Shown here in pieces: positions 8,973 through 17,000 of a DNA stretch of 64,000 nt. The stretch is from Moraxella osloensis (lineage in GTDB: Bacteria > Pseudomonadota > Gammaproteobacteria > Pseudomonadales > Moraxellaceae), in the NCBI RefSeq assembly GCF_009867135.1, contig NZ_CP047226.1:1860001-1924000 (forward strand). The letters run 5' to 3'. Each line of letters opens with the position of its first letter. Position 1 is the first letter of the stretch. Both the position numbers and the translations under genes were made by a program. Below the pieces are notes generated by a model. The model was not told the origin of the DNA and made no database searches. It saw nothing but the letters and a program-made list of their open reading frames with translations.

Positions 8973-8994
8973 AGGGCTTTAATCCGTTCAGAAC

Positions 8995-9061
8995 TTTTAT
9001 CCGTATATGGGCTATATCAAAATTGATTGCTAGAAGCTAAAAAGTTGATATACGGATAAAA
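8995..9061. repeat. 14-bp perfect inverted repeat in the leader of the NlpC/P60 gene
   Basis: TTTTATCCGTATAT (8995-9008) and ATATACGGATAAAA (9048-9061) are perfect inverted copies separated by 39 bp. The near arm is 22 bp before the ATG. It is AT-rich and lacks a T-run, so it does not look like a terminator. It could be a paired operator or an mRNA stem-loop. Confidence 0.75.
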
Positions 9062-9299
9062 ATTACATAACTATTGTATTGGTTACATTCTGTAAAACAA
9101 CGCCATCATACCAATAAAGTTTTTTGGATATGGATATCTTTTTCCCATAAAATGTTAAAAAATATTACAATGTAAGCTAATTTGATTACAGAAAGCTTAT
9201 AGAAAGCATACAGCAATAATTGGGTAATAAAATCGTTGATTTAACACAACATTGGGTTAAATAACTGTCTATTACCCCGAATTTATTTTGGTGTAATGT

Positions 9300-9333
9300 A
9301 AAAAAAGCAGGGTCAATAAGTCACTGACTCTGC
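9300..9333 (-). terminator. Rho-independent terminator of yggS
   Basis: On the minus strand GCAGAGTCA pairs with TGACCCTGC (one G-T pair) around a 9-base loop and is followed by seven T. Confidence 0.8.
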
Positions 9334-9397
9334 CTAATAGTTGAGTAAAAACCGCTAAAAATTGTTAAATTGCTGTCTTTTTACCCTGTCATTCGCG

Positions 9398-10123
9398 CTA
9401 ATCTCTTGCCCCAAAAATGGCGGTGCCAATACGAACGATGGTGGCACCCGCGGCAATGGCTTGCTCAATGTCGCCGCTCATGCCCATTGACAAAGTATCC
9501 CACTGCTCAGGATGTGCATGATAAGGCTTATTTTGCTCAAATAATTGCTGGGTTTTGATAAAGGCAGACGCGGAATTTTTGGCAGGGATAATCATCAGTC
9601 CGCGTAATTGCAAGTTGGGCAGTTGACTAATCTGTGTCACCAATTCGGGTAACTGGTCCGGCTGACAGCCTGATTTGCTGGCTTCATCGTCAATATTGAC
9701 TTCGATACAGATATTGAGTGGCGCAAGGTGTTCACCCCTTTGCTCATTGAGACGCTGGGCAATAATTAAGCGATCGACCCCATGCACCCAATCAAAATGC
9801 GCTGCCAACTCTTTGGTTTTGTTACGCTGGATATGACCGATATAGTGCCACACCAATGGCTGCTCGTTGGCAGTAACATCTTTGAGTGCGGCGATTTTTG
9901 TCACCGCTTCTTGCACATAGTTTTCACCAAAATCCTGCTGACCTTGCTGCGCTAAGGTGCGAATCATCCAGTTGGGTTTGGTTTTGGATACGGCAAGTAA
10001 TTTGACAGTTGGATTGAGTCTAGCAACGTCAGTTTTCACCTGTTGCCAACGCGCTATCAAAGCTTGGTTTTCAGCATCTGTTGCGCTTGTCGCCGATGGC
10101 TGCTGTGCGTCGAATGTTTGCAT
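9398..10123 (-). CDS. yggS: Pyridoxal-phosphate homeostasis protein YggS/PLPBP
   Basis: A 241-residue single-domain PLP-binding TIM-barrel protein that buffers free PLP; it has no known catalytic reaction. PLP lysine: Lys47 in LLAVSKTKP. Other family segments are GENYVQEA, HYIGHIQRNK, GLMIIPA and the C-terminal LSMGMSGDIEQAIAAGATIV plus RIGTAIFG. A 14-bp tandem duplication lies in the leader (10131-10158). It is divergent from pilT, an arrangement also common in Pseudomonas and Acinetobacter. Confidence 0.95.
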   Translation of the reverse strand: MQTFDAQQPSATSATDAENQALIARWQQVKTDVARLNPTVKLLAVSKTKPNWMIRTLAQQGQQDFGENYVQEAVTKIAALKDVTANEQPLVWHYIGHIQRNKTKELAAHFDWVHGVDRLIIAQRLNEQRGEHLAPLNICIEVNIDDEASKSGCQPDQLPELVTQISQLPNLQLRGLMIIPAKNSASAFIKTQQLFEQNKPYHAHPEQWDTLSMGMSGDIEQAIAAGATIVRIGTAIFGARD

Positions 10124-10130
10124 GGTTAAC

Positions 10131-10158
10131 TTTTCCTGTTGAAATTTTCCTGTTGATA
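10131..10158. repeat. 14-bp tandem duplication in the yggS leader
   Basis: TTTTCCTGTTGAAA is followed directly by TTTTCCTGTTGATA, 8 bases upstream of the yggS start codon. The duplicated block may affect ribosome access. Confidence 0.85.
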
Positions 10159-10389
10159 GGTGACTGGTTTGATGGTTAGCGGGTTAAGGTAACGTTTTTT
10201 TGCACTTGTGTGCCCAATTTTCCAATTGAGTTTAACATAAGCTAAAATCAACAAAAAACTATGACCCATAGTCAGTTTTTTCTGTTTTTTTTGTGGGCGG
10301 ATGATTATAGTATAGCTATCTTTTTTTTCCGCGGCTTTTTTCTATCGCTGCTTTTGTATTTTCATTACCCACCTGTAGGATTCACTATC

Positions 10390-11439
10390 ATGGCAAAGGA
10401 ATTATCGATTGACGATTTGTTGCGTTTTGCATTCAAAAATAAAGCCTCTGACTTACACATTTCAGCAGGCTTACCGCCGATGATTCGGGTAGATGGTGAA
10501 ATCACCAAAATCAATATGCCGCCGCTTGATCACCAAAAAGTGCATAGTTTGATTTATGACATCATGAACGACAAACAACGTGCCGATTATGAAGAGTTTT
10601 TTGAAACCGACTTTTCGTTTGAAATTCCTAATGTGGCGCGTTTTCGTGTCAATGCCTTTAACCAAAACCGGGGCGCAGGTGCGGTATTTCGTACCATTCC
10701 GTCTGAGGTCTTGACGATGGAACAGCTGGGTATGGGACCGATTTTTGAGAAAATCTCTAATTACAAACGCGGCGTGGTACTGGTCACAGGTCCAACGGGT
10801 TCAGGTAAGTCAACAACCCTTGCAGCGATGATTAACTATATCAATGAAACCCGTAAAGAACATATCTTAACCATCGAAGACCCGATTGAATTTGTGCACC
10901 AATCAAAAAAATCCCTCATCAACCAACGGGAAGTCCACCGTGATACCTTAAGCTTTGACGCCGCACTGCGCTCTGCCCTACGTGAAGACCCCGATGTTAT
11001 TCTTGTCGGTGAGATGCGTGACCTTGAGACCATCCGCTTGGCATTGACGGCTGCTGAAACAGGGCACTTGGTATTTGGGACATTGCATACCTCATCTGCT
11101 GCCAAAACCATTGACCGTGTGGTCGATGTGTTCCCCGCGGCTGAAAAAGACATGATTCGTGCGATGTTATCAGAATCGCTACAAGCAGTTATCTCGCAAT
11201 CGCTACTCAAACGCCAGACAGGTGGTCGTGTCGCCGCGCATGAAATCATGATTGGTACGCCTGCGATTCGTAACTTAATTCGTGAAAACAAAGTCGCCCA
11301 AATGTACTCTGCCATCCAAACCAGTGCGGGCGATGGTATGACCACACTCGATCAAAGCCTTCGCGAACTGGTCAATAAAGGCGTGATTAGCAAAGAATCG
11401 GCGCGCCAATATGCCAAACAACCGGAAAGCTTTATGTAA
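10390..11439 (+). CDS. pilT: Type IV pilus retraction ATPase PilT
   Basis: Hexameric cytoplasmic ATPase that depolymerises pili for twitching motility. Start chosen at the ATG at 10390 (AGGA 9 bases upstream, then the family start MAKELSIDDLLRFA), giving 349 aa; the frame is open back to 10261 but that part looks unlike PilT. Walker A GPTGSGKST is at about 134-142, followed by the Asp box (LTIEDPIEFVH), Walker B DPDVILVGEMRD and the His box TGHLVFGTLHT. The AIRNLIRE retraction motif is present near the C terminus. It is followed 89 bp on by pilU, probably in the same transcript. Confidence 0.97.
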   Translation: MAKELSIDDLLRFAFKNKASDLHISAGLPPMIRVDGEITKINMPPLDHQKVHSLIYDIMNDKQRADYEEFFETDFSFEIPNVARFRVNAFNQNRGAGAVFRTIPSEVLTMEQLGMGPIFEKISNYKRGVVLVTGPTGSGKSTTLAAMINYINETRKEHILTIEDPIEFVHQSKKSLINQREVHRDTLSFDAALRSALREDPDVILVGEMRDLETIRLALTAAETGHLVFGTLHTSSAAKTIDRVVDVFPAAEKDMIRAMLSESLQAVISQSLLKRQTGGRVAAHEIMIGTPAIRNLIRENKVAQMYSAIQTSAGDGMTTLDQSLRELVNKGVISKESARQYAKQPESFM

Positions 11440-11528
11440 TCACTGTTTTATAGAAACTATCTTATAGAAGCAATGTTTATCAAAACACGGTTTCTAAAAA
11501 TTTATACGAACAATGCGAGATACCTGTT

Positions 11529-12680
11529 ATGGATTTTGATAAATTACTGCAGCTAATGGTACAAAAAAACGGCTCTGACCTTTTTATCACCGCTGATGCG
11601 CCACCATCAATGAAAGTCAATGGTACTATCATGCCAGTCACCAAGTCAGCCCTGACTCCAGAGCAATCGATGACGCTGGTCAAAAGCGTCATGACGCCTG
11701 CTCAAATCAAAGAATTTGACGAAACCCTCGAATGCCAGTTTGCCATTAGTGACAAACACCAAAACGCCCGCTTTCGTGTCTCTGCCTTTGTCCAAAAAGA
11801 CTGTGCGGGCATGGTGCTACGTAAAATTGAAACCAAAATTCCGACGGTAGAGCAACTCAATCTACCGCCGATTTTGAATGAAATTGCCATGAAAAAACAG
11901 GGTATCGTGCTACTGGTCGGTGCGACGGGTACGGGTAAATCTACCACGCTGGCGGCTATGATGGGTTATCGCAACGAGAATTCGCGCGGTCATATCATCA
12001 CTATTGAAGACCCGATTGAATACGTCCATGAGCACAAAGGCTGTATCATCACCCAACGCGAAGTTGGCATTGATACCAAGTCATTTGAAGCAGGGTTAAA
12101 AAACACCCTGCGTCAAGCGCCTGATGTGATTTTGATTGGCGAGATTCGTACCCGCGAAACCATGGATTATGCCATTCAATATGCCGAAACAGGACACTTG
12201 GTGTTTGCCACCCTACACGCCAACAATGCTAACCAAGCGATTGACCGTATCATTCACTTCTTTGACGCAGAACATCATGAGCAGATTTTGATGGATTTGT
12301 CATTGAACCTTCACGCCATTGTAGCGCAGCAATTGATTGCCACCCCTGATGGCAAAGGTCGCCGCGCTGCGATTGAAATTTTGCTCAATTCGCAACTGAT
12401 TGGTGATTACATCCGTAAAGGGGAAGTCCACGAAATTAAGCCCGTCATGAAACGCTCTCGTGAACTTGGCATGCAAACCTTTGACCAAGCGTTGTTTGAT
12501 TTGTATGAAAATGGCGAAATTACTTACCGCGATGCCATCAAACACGCTGACTCACCCAATGATTTACGCCTACTCATTAAGCTGGAGAGTAAATCAGCCA
12601 ATAAAATTGATGAAAATGAACTAAATTTTTCATTGCAATCTGATGATCATAGCGCACCAAATGAGAAATCCATGTTCTAA
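11529..12680 (+). CDS. pilU: Type IV pilus retraction accessory ATPase PilU
   Basis: PilT paralogue that assists PilT under load. 383 aa, with Walker A GATGTGKST (Ala in place of the usual Pro) at about residues 130-138, Walker B DVILIGEIR and TGHLVFATLHANN. The C-terminal extension after the ATPase core (rich in D, N and S) is typical of PilU and absent from PilT. The start at 11529 matches the family (MDFDKLLQLMVQKNGSDLFIT). The transcription unit ends at the bidirectional terminator at 12722-12748. Confidence 0.95.
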   Translation: MDFDKLLQLMVQKNGSDLFITADAPPSMKVNGTIMPVTKSALTPEQSMTLVKSVMTPAQIKEFDETLECQFAISDKHQNARFRVSAFVQKDCAGMVLRKIETKIPTVEQLNLPPILNEIAMKKQGIVLLVGATGTGKSTTLAAMMGYRNENSRGHIITIEDPIEYVHEHKGCIITQREVGIDTKSFEAGLKNTLRQAPDVILIGEIRTRETMDYAIQYAETGHLVFATLHANNANQAIDRIIHFFDAEHHEQILMDLSLNLHAIVAQQLIATPDGKGRRAAIEILLNSQLIGDYIRKGEVHEIKPVMKRSRELGMQTFDQALFDLYENGEITYRDAIKHADSPNDLRLLIKLESKSANKIDENELNFSLQSDDHSAPNEKSMF

Positions 12681-12721
12681 CAACAAGCTATTGTCCAATA
12701 ATCATAGTAACTGTGTAACAC

Positions 12722-12748
12722 AAAAAAGGCTCATATTGAGCCTTTTTT
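12722..12748. terminator. Bidirectional terminator between pilU and a GNAT gene
   Basis: Twelve-bp stem AAAAAAGGCTCA / TGAGCCTTTTTT with a 3-base loop; A- and T-runs on either side serve both convergent genes. Confidence 0.9.
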
Positions 12749-12751
12749 TAT

Positions 12752-13288
12752 CTAATCTACACTTTTTCCCAAAATCACCACATCCGCTATAAAACCTTTC
12801 ATATCACAAACTTGCTTAAACTCGCCCCATGGCTCAAATCCTAGCCTATCAAACATCGCAAGGCTCGGTGTATTATGGGCAAAAATCAGCGCAACCACTT
12901 GCTGCACGCCACAACTCGGCGCAACTTCGATTAAATAATTCACCAAAGCCTTGCCCACGCCTTGCCCCTTGGCTTCCTCTGCCACATAGATACTGATTTC
13001 AGTACTGATATGATAGGCGGGACGCGCGTATAAATCAGATAAACTGCCCCAACCGATGATTTCATCTAAGCTAGTTTGAGAGCTAGTTTCGGAGCGAGTT
13101 TGGGCAACCACCAACGGACGATTGCCCGTATGAGCGTCAAACCACGCTTGCCTATCTGCCACACTCACAGGCTGTAAATCTGCCGTGGCTTGCTTACCTG
13201 CGATACTTTGGTTATAAATTTCAACGATGCGCGGTAAATCATCAATCGCAGCTAGGCGAATACTAAGGTTGTGATGCGCTGCAGACAT
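12752..13288 (-). CDS. GNAT acetyltransferase, phosphinothricin/YncA-like
   Basis: 178-residue acetyl-CoA-dependent N-acetyltransferase. Motif A reads STEISIYVAEEAKGQGVGKALVNY (written here as STEISIYVAEEA + KGQGVGKALVNY), followed by a His/Asn-containing strand LIFAHNTPSLAMFDRLGFEPWG typical of the Pat/YncA/MddA group that acetylates amino-acid analogues. The ATG at 13288 is chosen because GGAG lies 6 bases upstream; an in-frame ATG at 13333 would add 15 residues without a ribosome site. A degenerate 12-bp triplication near 13070-13105 encodes an S/T/Q-rich loop. It is convergent to pilU and divergent from ribF. Confidence 0.8.
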   Translation of the reverse strand: MSAAHHNLSIRLAAIDDLPRIVEIYNQSIAGKQATADLQPVSVADRQAWFDAHTGNRPLVVAQTRSETSSQTSLDEIIGWGSLSDLYARPAYHISTEISIYVAEEAKGQGVGKALVNYLIEVAPSCGVQQVVALIFAHNTPSLAMFDRLGFEPWGEFKQVCDMKGFIADVVILGKSVD

Positions 13289-13407
13289 AGCGACTCCAAA
13301 ATTGAACCAAAAAATGCGGCTAAAATTTGCCAAAAAATCTTATTAGCGCGTATGTTAACAACATTTTTACTTTATAATAAGCGATTTCATAAAATTGATA
13401 GTTTGCG

Positions 13408-14412
13408 ATGCTCATGAACGTGATTGACTTATCTGACTGGCTAAAAAGTCCAACCCTATTACCTGATTCGGTACTGACGATTGGTAATTTTGATGGGGTG
13501 CATTTGGGTCACCAAGCGATGCTGGATAAAGCCAAATCTTTGGCAAAATCTCAGCAACTCGCCAGTATGGTGATGATATTTGAACCACAGCCGCGTGAGT
13601 TTTTTAGCCCGCAAAACGCCCCTGCAAGGCTCACTAATTTGGCAGAAAAAACCCAATTGATTGCTGAACACAGTATCGATAGCTTGATTGTGGCAAATTT
13701 TGATAATGACTTTCGGAATTTATCGGCACACGATTTTGCCACAATATTGGTCAAGTTAAACGTGAAGCGTTTGGTATTGGGTGATGATTTTCGTTTTGGG
13801 CATGACCGCACTGGCGATAGTGAGTTTTTGCGTGCGTTTGGCTTGCCTGTGCAAATTTTGCATACCGTGACCGACCATGCGCATCAAGATGAGCGTGTCA
13901 GCTCAACCCGCATTCGAGACTGTTTGCAACAAGGGGACTTGGCAACGGCAAAGCATCTGCTAGGGCGAGATTATGCGATTACTGGCATGGTGGAACATGG
14001 CGATAAAATCGGTCGCACGCTTGATTTTCCCACCGCCAATATTGCGCTAAACCGTATCAAGCCTGCCCTGCATGGGATTTTTGCGGTATCGGTTACCGCT
14101 ACCGATGGCACAGATTTATCAACACTGGGGAAGAATACTCAAACTGGCGTGCAAGGACTTACTAAAGGCAGTTTGTTTGGCGCCTGCAATGTGGGTACTC
14201 GCCCTGCGCTAAAAAATAAGTATGGGGTAGAATGGCGACTGGAAGTCAATTTTCCGAAGTTTGATGGGGATTTGTACGGCAGAGAACTGACGGTGACGTT
14301 TTTGCATTTTTTACATGGGGAAAAAAATTATGCTGGGCTTGACGCGTTAAAACAAGGCATTGCTCAAGACGTGGTGGATTTATTGAACTGGAGAGAGAAA
14401 CAAAATTTTTGA
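13408..14412 (+). CDS. ribF: Bifunctional riboflavin kinase / FAD synthetase
   Basis: Makes FMN from riboflavin and then FAD. 334 aa: an N-terminal nucleotidyl-transferase domain with TIGNFDGVHLGHQAML (the HxGH motif near residues 31-36) and a C-terminal flavokinase domain with GRTLDFPTANI near 204-214. In most gamma-proteobacteria ribF is immediately followed by ileS and lspA. Here ileS lies 3.9 kb downstream, behind an interrupted gene and two insertion sequences. The stop codon is 6 bp from the convergent end of the HEPN-like gene, with no terminator hairpin. Confidence 0.95.
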   Translation: MLMNVIDLSDWLKSPTLLPDSVLTIGNFDGVHLGHQAMLDKAKSLAKSQQLASMVMIFEPQPREFFSPQNAPARLTNLAEKTQLIAEHSIDSLIVANFDNDFRNLSAHDFATILVKLNVKRLVLGDDFRFGHDRTGDSEFLRAFGLPVQILHTVTDHAHQDERVSSTRIRDCLQQGDLATAKHLLGRDYAITGMVEHGDKIGRTLDFPTANIALNRIKPALHGIFAVSVTATDGTDLSTLGKNTQTGVQGLTKGSLFGACNVGTRPALKNKYGVEWRLEVNFPKFDGDLYGRELTVTFLHFLHGEKNYAGLDALKQGIAQDVVDLLNWREKQNF

Positions 14413-14418
14413 TAAAAT

Positions 14419-14957
14419 TTAGTTTTGTAAAGGTTCTAAAGTAATATCTTCAAAAGTTTCTATTTCTCCTACCCAGTCCTTATCCCCTGGCAGTACTTTT
14501 CGTGCTCGCCAAAATAGAATATTTTCTGCTGGTATTTCTTTATTTTCTTTTTGTATGTATGTTGGTGGAATAGATTCTGCAATTTCAGAAGGAATGTATT
14601 TTTCTAATTTAGCTCGCTCAAAATTAATTCCATTTAAAGAAGAGTTTTTTTCAAGCAAAGTTATCAGGGAAACTATAGCTGAATGTACTGCCTCATATGT
14701 AGGAGTTAAACCCTTATGAATGAAATCATTGCGTGCAATTCTTGCCTTGCTTAGAAGCTTATAATCGTTGTCCATAATATAATTTTTCTGATATAACATT
14801 TCAATTTTATGGGCTACATTCCACTGTTGTGAATCTAAAAACTTTCTTCTATTTGGTATATTAACAAGTTTCGCTTCATTTATTAACGTGCTATTCCAAA
14901 TCTCTTCAATTAATTGTTCTATTGAAATCCAACACATTGCTAATGCTTCTCTCAATT
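14419..14957 (-). pseudogene. 3-prime half of an interrupted HEPN-like gene
   Basis: An AT-rich open frame of 178 codons ending at 14419 whose 5-prime end coincides with the left end of the IS4-type element. It has no credible start (first codon TTG at 14955, no ribosome site). It contains KARIARNDFIHKG, an R-x4-H motif as in HEPN-domain RNases and their relatives, in a helical context. Removing the element and one copy of its 6-bp target duplication joins this frame exactly to the fragment at 16347-16929, making a 371-residue protein with Arg268 and His273. The HEPN assignment is from the motif only; the function is unknown. Confidence 0.75.
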
Positions 14958-15114
14958 CAATACTTCGCTAACAAGTATAGAAAAATTATATAAATCAGAA
15001 ACTTAGAATCACAATTTAGATTAAGTATAGGCAGAAAAACAAAATAGATTGAAAAAAATAAGGTATTCTCCGATAATTAGGTTACGACACCACCACTACC
15101 AGAGAATACCCCAC

Positions 15115-15255
15115 ATGAATGATATAATTATTAGCATCTTAACGCAAATGAAATTACAACTTGGCATCAAAATAGACAAACGAATCATCACAGCATTTTG
15201 CCTCACCCTAAATTTTTTTTATTCATCAAAGACAAAATCAACTTCTCACAACTAG
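15115..15255 (+). CDS. Transposase N-terminal frame (upstream of a T8 slip site)
   Basis: Starts at an ATG with AGAGAAT upstream, encodes MNDIIISILTQMKLQLGIKI and so on for 46 residues, and overlaps the main transposase frame. At 15212-15219 a run of eight T would allow a -1 shift into the long frame at the point where the two proteins align naturally (FCLTL then KFFLFIKDK). Either the transposase is made by programmed -1 frameshifting, or a one-base change in the T-run has split it (mutation or sequencing error). Confidence 0.55.
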   Translation: MNDIIISILTQMKLQLGIKIDKRIITAFCLTLNFFYSSKTKSTSHN

Positions 15256-16328
15256 CCCGATACAGTGGCAGAAACGAAGAAAGCTATCGAAACCTATTTG
15301 CCAAGCCGTTTGACTTTTTTAACTTTAACAAAATATTGATAGAACAACACATTGAAGGCAAAAAAGCCATTGCCTTTGACCCAAGTTACATCAACAAAAC
15401 AGGCAAACATACCGCAGGGGTAAACTACTTTTGGTCAGGGGTAGCTGGGCAAATGAAATGGGGATTAGAATTAGGGGGATTGGCAATACTAGACATAGAC
15501 CATCACACCGCCTTCCACCTCAAAGCCATACAAACCATTGACGTGAAACATGATGAAAACCTGCTTACATTCTATAAACGCAAACTACTGGAGCATAAAG
15601 AAGCCCTATTAACCCTATCAAAATACCTTGTCGTTGATGCCTATTTTTCCAAAGACAGCTTTATCACACCTATGCGTGCAGAGAAGTTTGAAATCGTATC
15701 ACGACTTAGAAATGATGCCAATTTAAACTATTTATACACAGGGGAACAAAAAGGGCGTGGCAGACCCAAAGTATATGACGGTAAAGTGGACTATAAAAAT
15801 CTCTCCCTGCACCATACAACCTGTGTTCAAGATAATGGTAAAGAGAGGATTTATCATATGCAAGCCTATAGCGTTGCCTTAAAAATAACACTCAATATCG
15901 TCATTGTCAAAACTTTAACCAAACACAACAAATGGCAACACCGAATCTACTTTAGTACCGACTTAACCCAAGATTGGCAAGATATTTTAGATTTTTATAA
16001 AACTCGATTTCAGATTGAGTTTTTATATCGAGATGCCAAACAGCATACAGGTTTAAATGGCTGTGAAGCACGCAGTAAAGAAAAAATTGACTTTCATTGG
16101 AATATGTCACTGACCGCTATCAATTTGGCAAAGGTTAAATACTGGCTACCAAAGAAAAATGCGATGCCTAATACAGATATTGTATTTTCGATGAGTGATG
16201 TGAAAACCCGCTATAATAATGAGCTAATGGTGAATAAGTTTATTTCAATGTTCGCTATTAATCCCAAACTTGCTATTAATAGGCGTAAAATTTCTGAATT
16301 CCTTGAGTTTGGGCGTATGGCGGCTTAA
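15198..16328 (+). CDS. IS4-superfamily DDE transposase (main frame)
   Basis: About 370 residues of a DDE transposase. Asp in AFDPSYINKTGKHT, Asp in YLVVDAYFSKDS and Glu in YKTRFQIEFLYRDAKQ fit the DDE triad. The last motif fits the Y-2-R-3-E-6-K signature of the IS4 superfamily. No ATG start exists at the 5-prime end (the frame opens with TTG at 15198, inside the upstream frame), so expression probably depends on a -1 frameshift at the T8 run. The stop lies two bases before the right inverted repeat. Confidence 0.85.
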   Translation: MPHPKFFLFIKDKINFSQLARYSGRNEESYRNLFAKPFDFFNFNKILIEQHIEGKKAIAFDPSYINKTGKHTAGVNYFWSGVAGQMKWGLELGGLAILDIDHHTAFHLKAIQTIDVKHDENLLTFYKRKLLEHKEALLTLSKYLVVDAYFSKDSFITPMRAEKFEIVSRLRNDANLNYLYTGEQKGRGRPKVYDGKVDYKNLSLHHTTCVQDNGKERIYHMQAYSVALKITLNIVIVKTLTKHNKWQHRIYFSTDLTQDWQDILDFYKTRFQIEFLYRDAKQHTGLNGCEARSKEKIDFHWNMSLTAINLAKVKYWLPKKNAMPNTDIVFSMSDVKTRYNNELMVNKFISMFAINPKLAINRRKISEFLEFGRMAA

Positions 16329-16346
16329 TTTGTTAGCGAAGTATTG

Positions 16347-16929
16347 TCAATTGAAAGTTCTTATAATATGTAAATGAGTTGATAAATAGTGAAGGTAACA
16401 AAAGTGGTACATTTTGAAGAATTTTATGCCCATATTCGTATGCTGATATTATCTTACTTGCCTCAATAAGGGGTGGATTCATCAATTTAATTGAATTAAG
16501 GTTTCCTGCTCCACACTCACCTATTGCAGAATGAAAGTCAGATGTAAGACTAAATGTTTGAGAATGTTGATAATAACCATAACTATTCATTTTACCTCTT
16601 GAAATATCTAAGGGTGAAATGGACTCTACATAAACACCGCCAATAAGAATTGAAGCTAGAATCCTGTTAGTTTCTTCAACTATTTTATCATCATTACGGA
16701 AATCTGCCGTGAACGGAAAAATTAAACTTCCATCAAAGCCAAAACAGGCAGGGAAGTTATTAGATAGATGTGCATTAAAAAATTTAGTTACACGGTGAAG
16801 TTTTACATAGTTATATGTACAAGAGTTAATTTCTTCGATACTGGGCTTCCATTCATCTTGTTCATCTCGGATTATTAATCTAAATGGTTTGAAATTAGCA
16901 ATTAATACTGGAACATAATGAACTTTCAT
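16347..16929 (-). pseudogene. 5-prime half of the interrupted HEPN-like gene
   Basis: Minus-strand frame starting at the ATG at 16929. It encodes 194 native residues and then reads four codons into the IS end before a stop, so the product would be truncated. Composition is AT-rich and unlike ribF or ileS. The N-terminal half includes FPACFGFDGSLIFPFTADFR near residue 58 and resembles no family that I can name. Its native codons continue in phase into the fragment ending at 14419. The ISAs1 element sits 71 bp upstream of the ATG, so its promoter may also be disturbed. Confidence 0.75.
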
Positions 16930-17000
16930 TTTTAACTCATATAATAGTTTTTAAAGAATGTAGTCTTTAATAGTTAGGTTAAACCCATCTTGCGATATAT

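Larger units (their letters stand above)
8973..9397. other. Intergenic region upstream of NlpC/P60 gene and downstream of yggS
   Basis: Contains the 14-bp inverted repeat at 8995-9061 and the yggS terminator at 9300-9333. The stretch 9070-9290 is AT-rich with no gene; it presumably carries the NlpC/P60 promoter. Confidence 0.6.
14958..16346 (+). mobile_element. IS4-superfamily insertion sequence, 1389 bp
   Basis: Perfect 17-bp terminal inverted repeats: CAATACTTCGCTAACAA at 14958-14974 and TTGTTAGCGAAGTATTG at 16330-16346. A 6-bp direct repeat TCAATT flanks it on both sides (14952-14957 and 16347-16352). It carries a DDE transposase with a Y-2-R-3-E-6-K signature. It interrupts the HEPN-like gene in frame. 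Ends and target duplication are directly visible. The family within the IS4 superfamily was not decided. Confidence 0.93.

Noticed and set aside
10261..10389. Upstream extension of pilT
   Set aside because: Phe/Leu-rich residues do not match PilT; the ATG at 10390 has a ribosome site and the family start.
14955..14957. TTG start of the HEPN-like 3-prime fragment as a real gene start
   Set aside because: No ribosome site; the codon is an internal Leu of the restored frame that crosses the IS insertion point.
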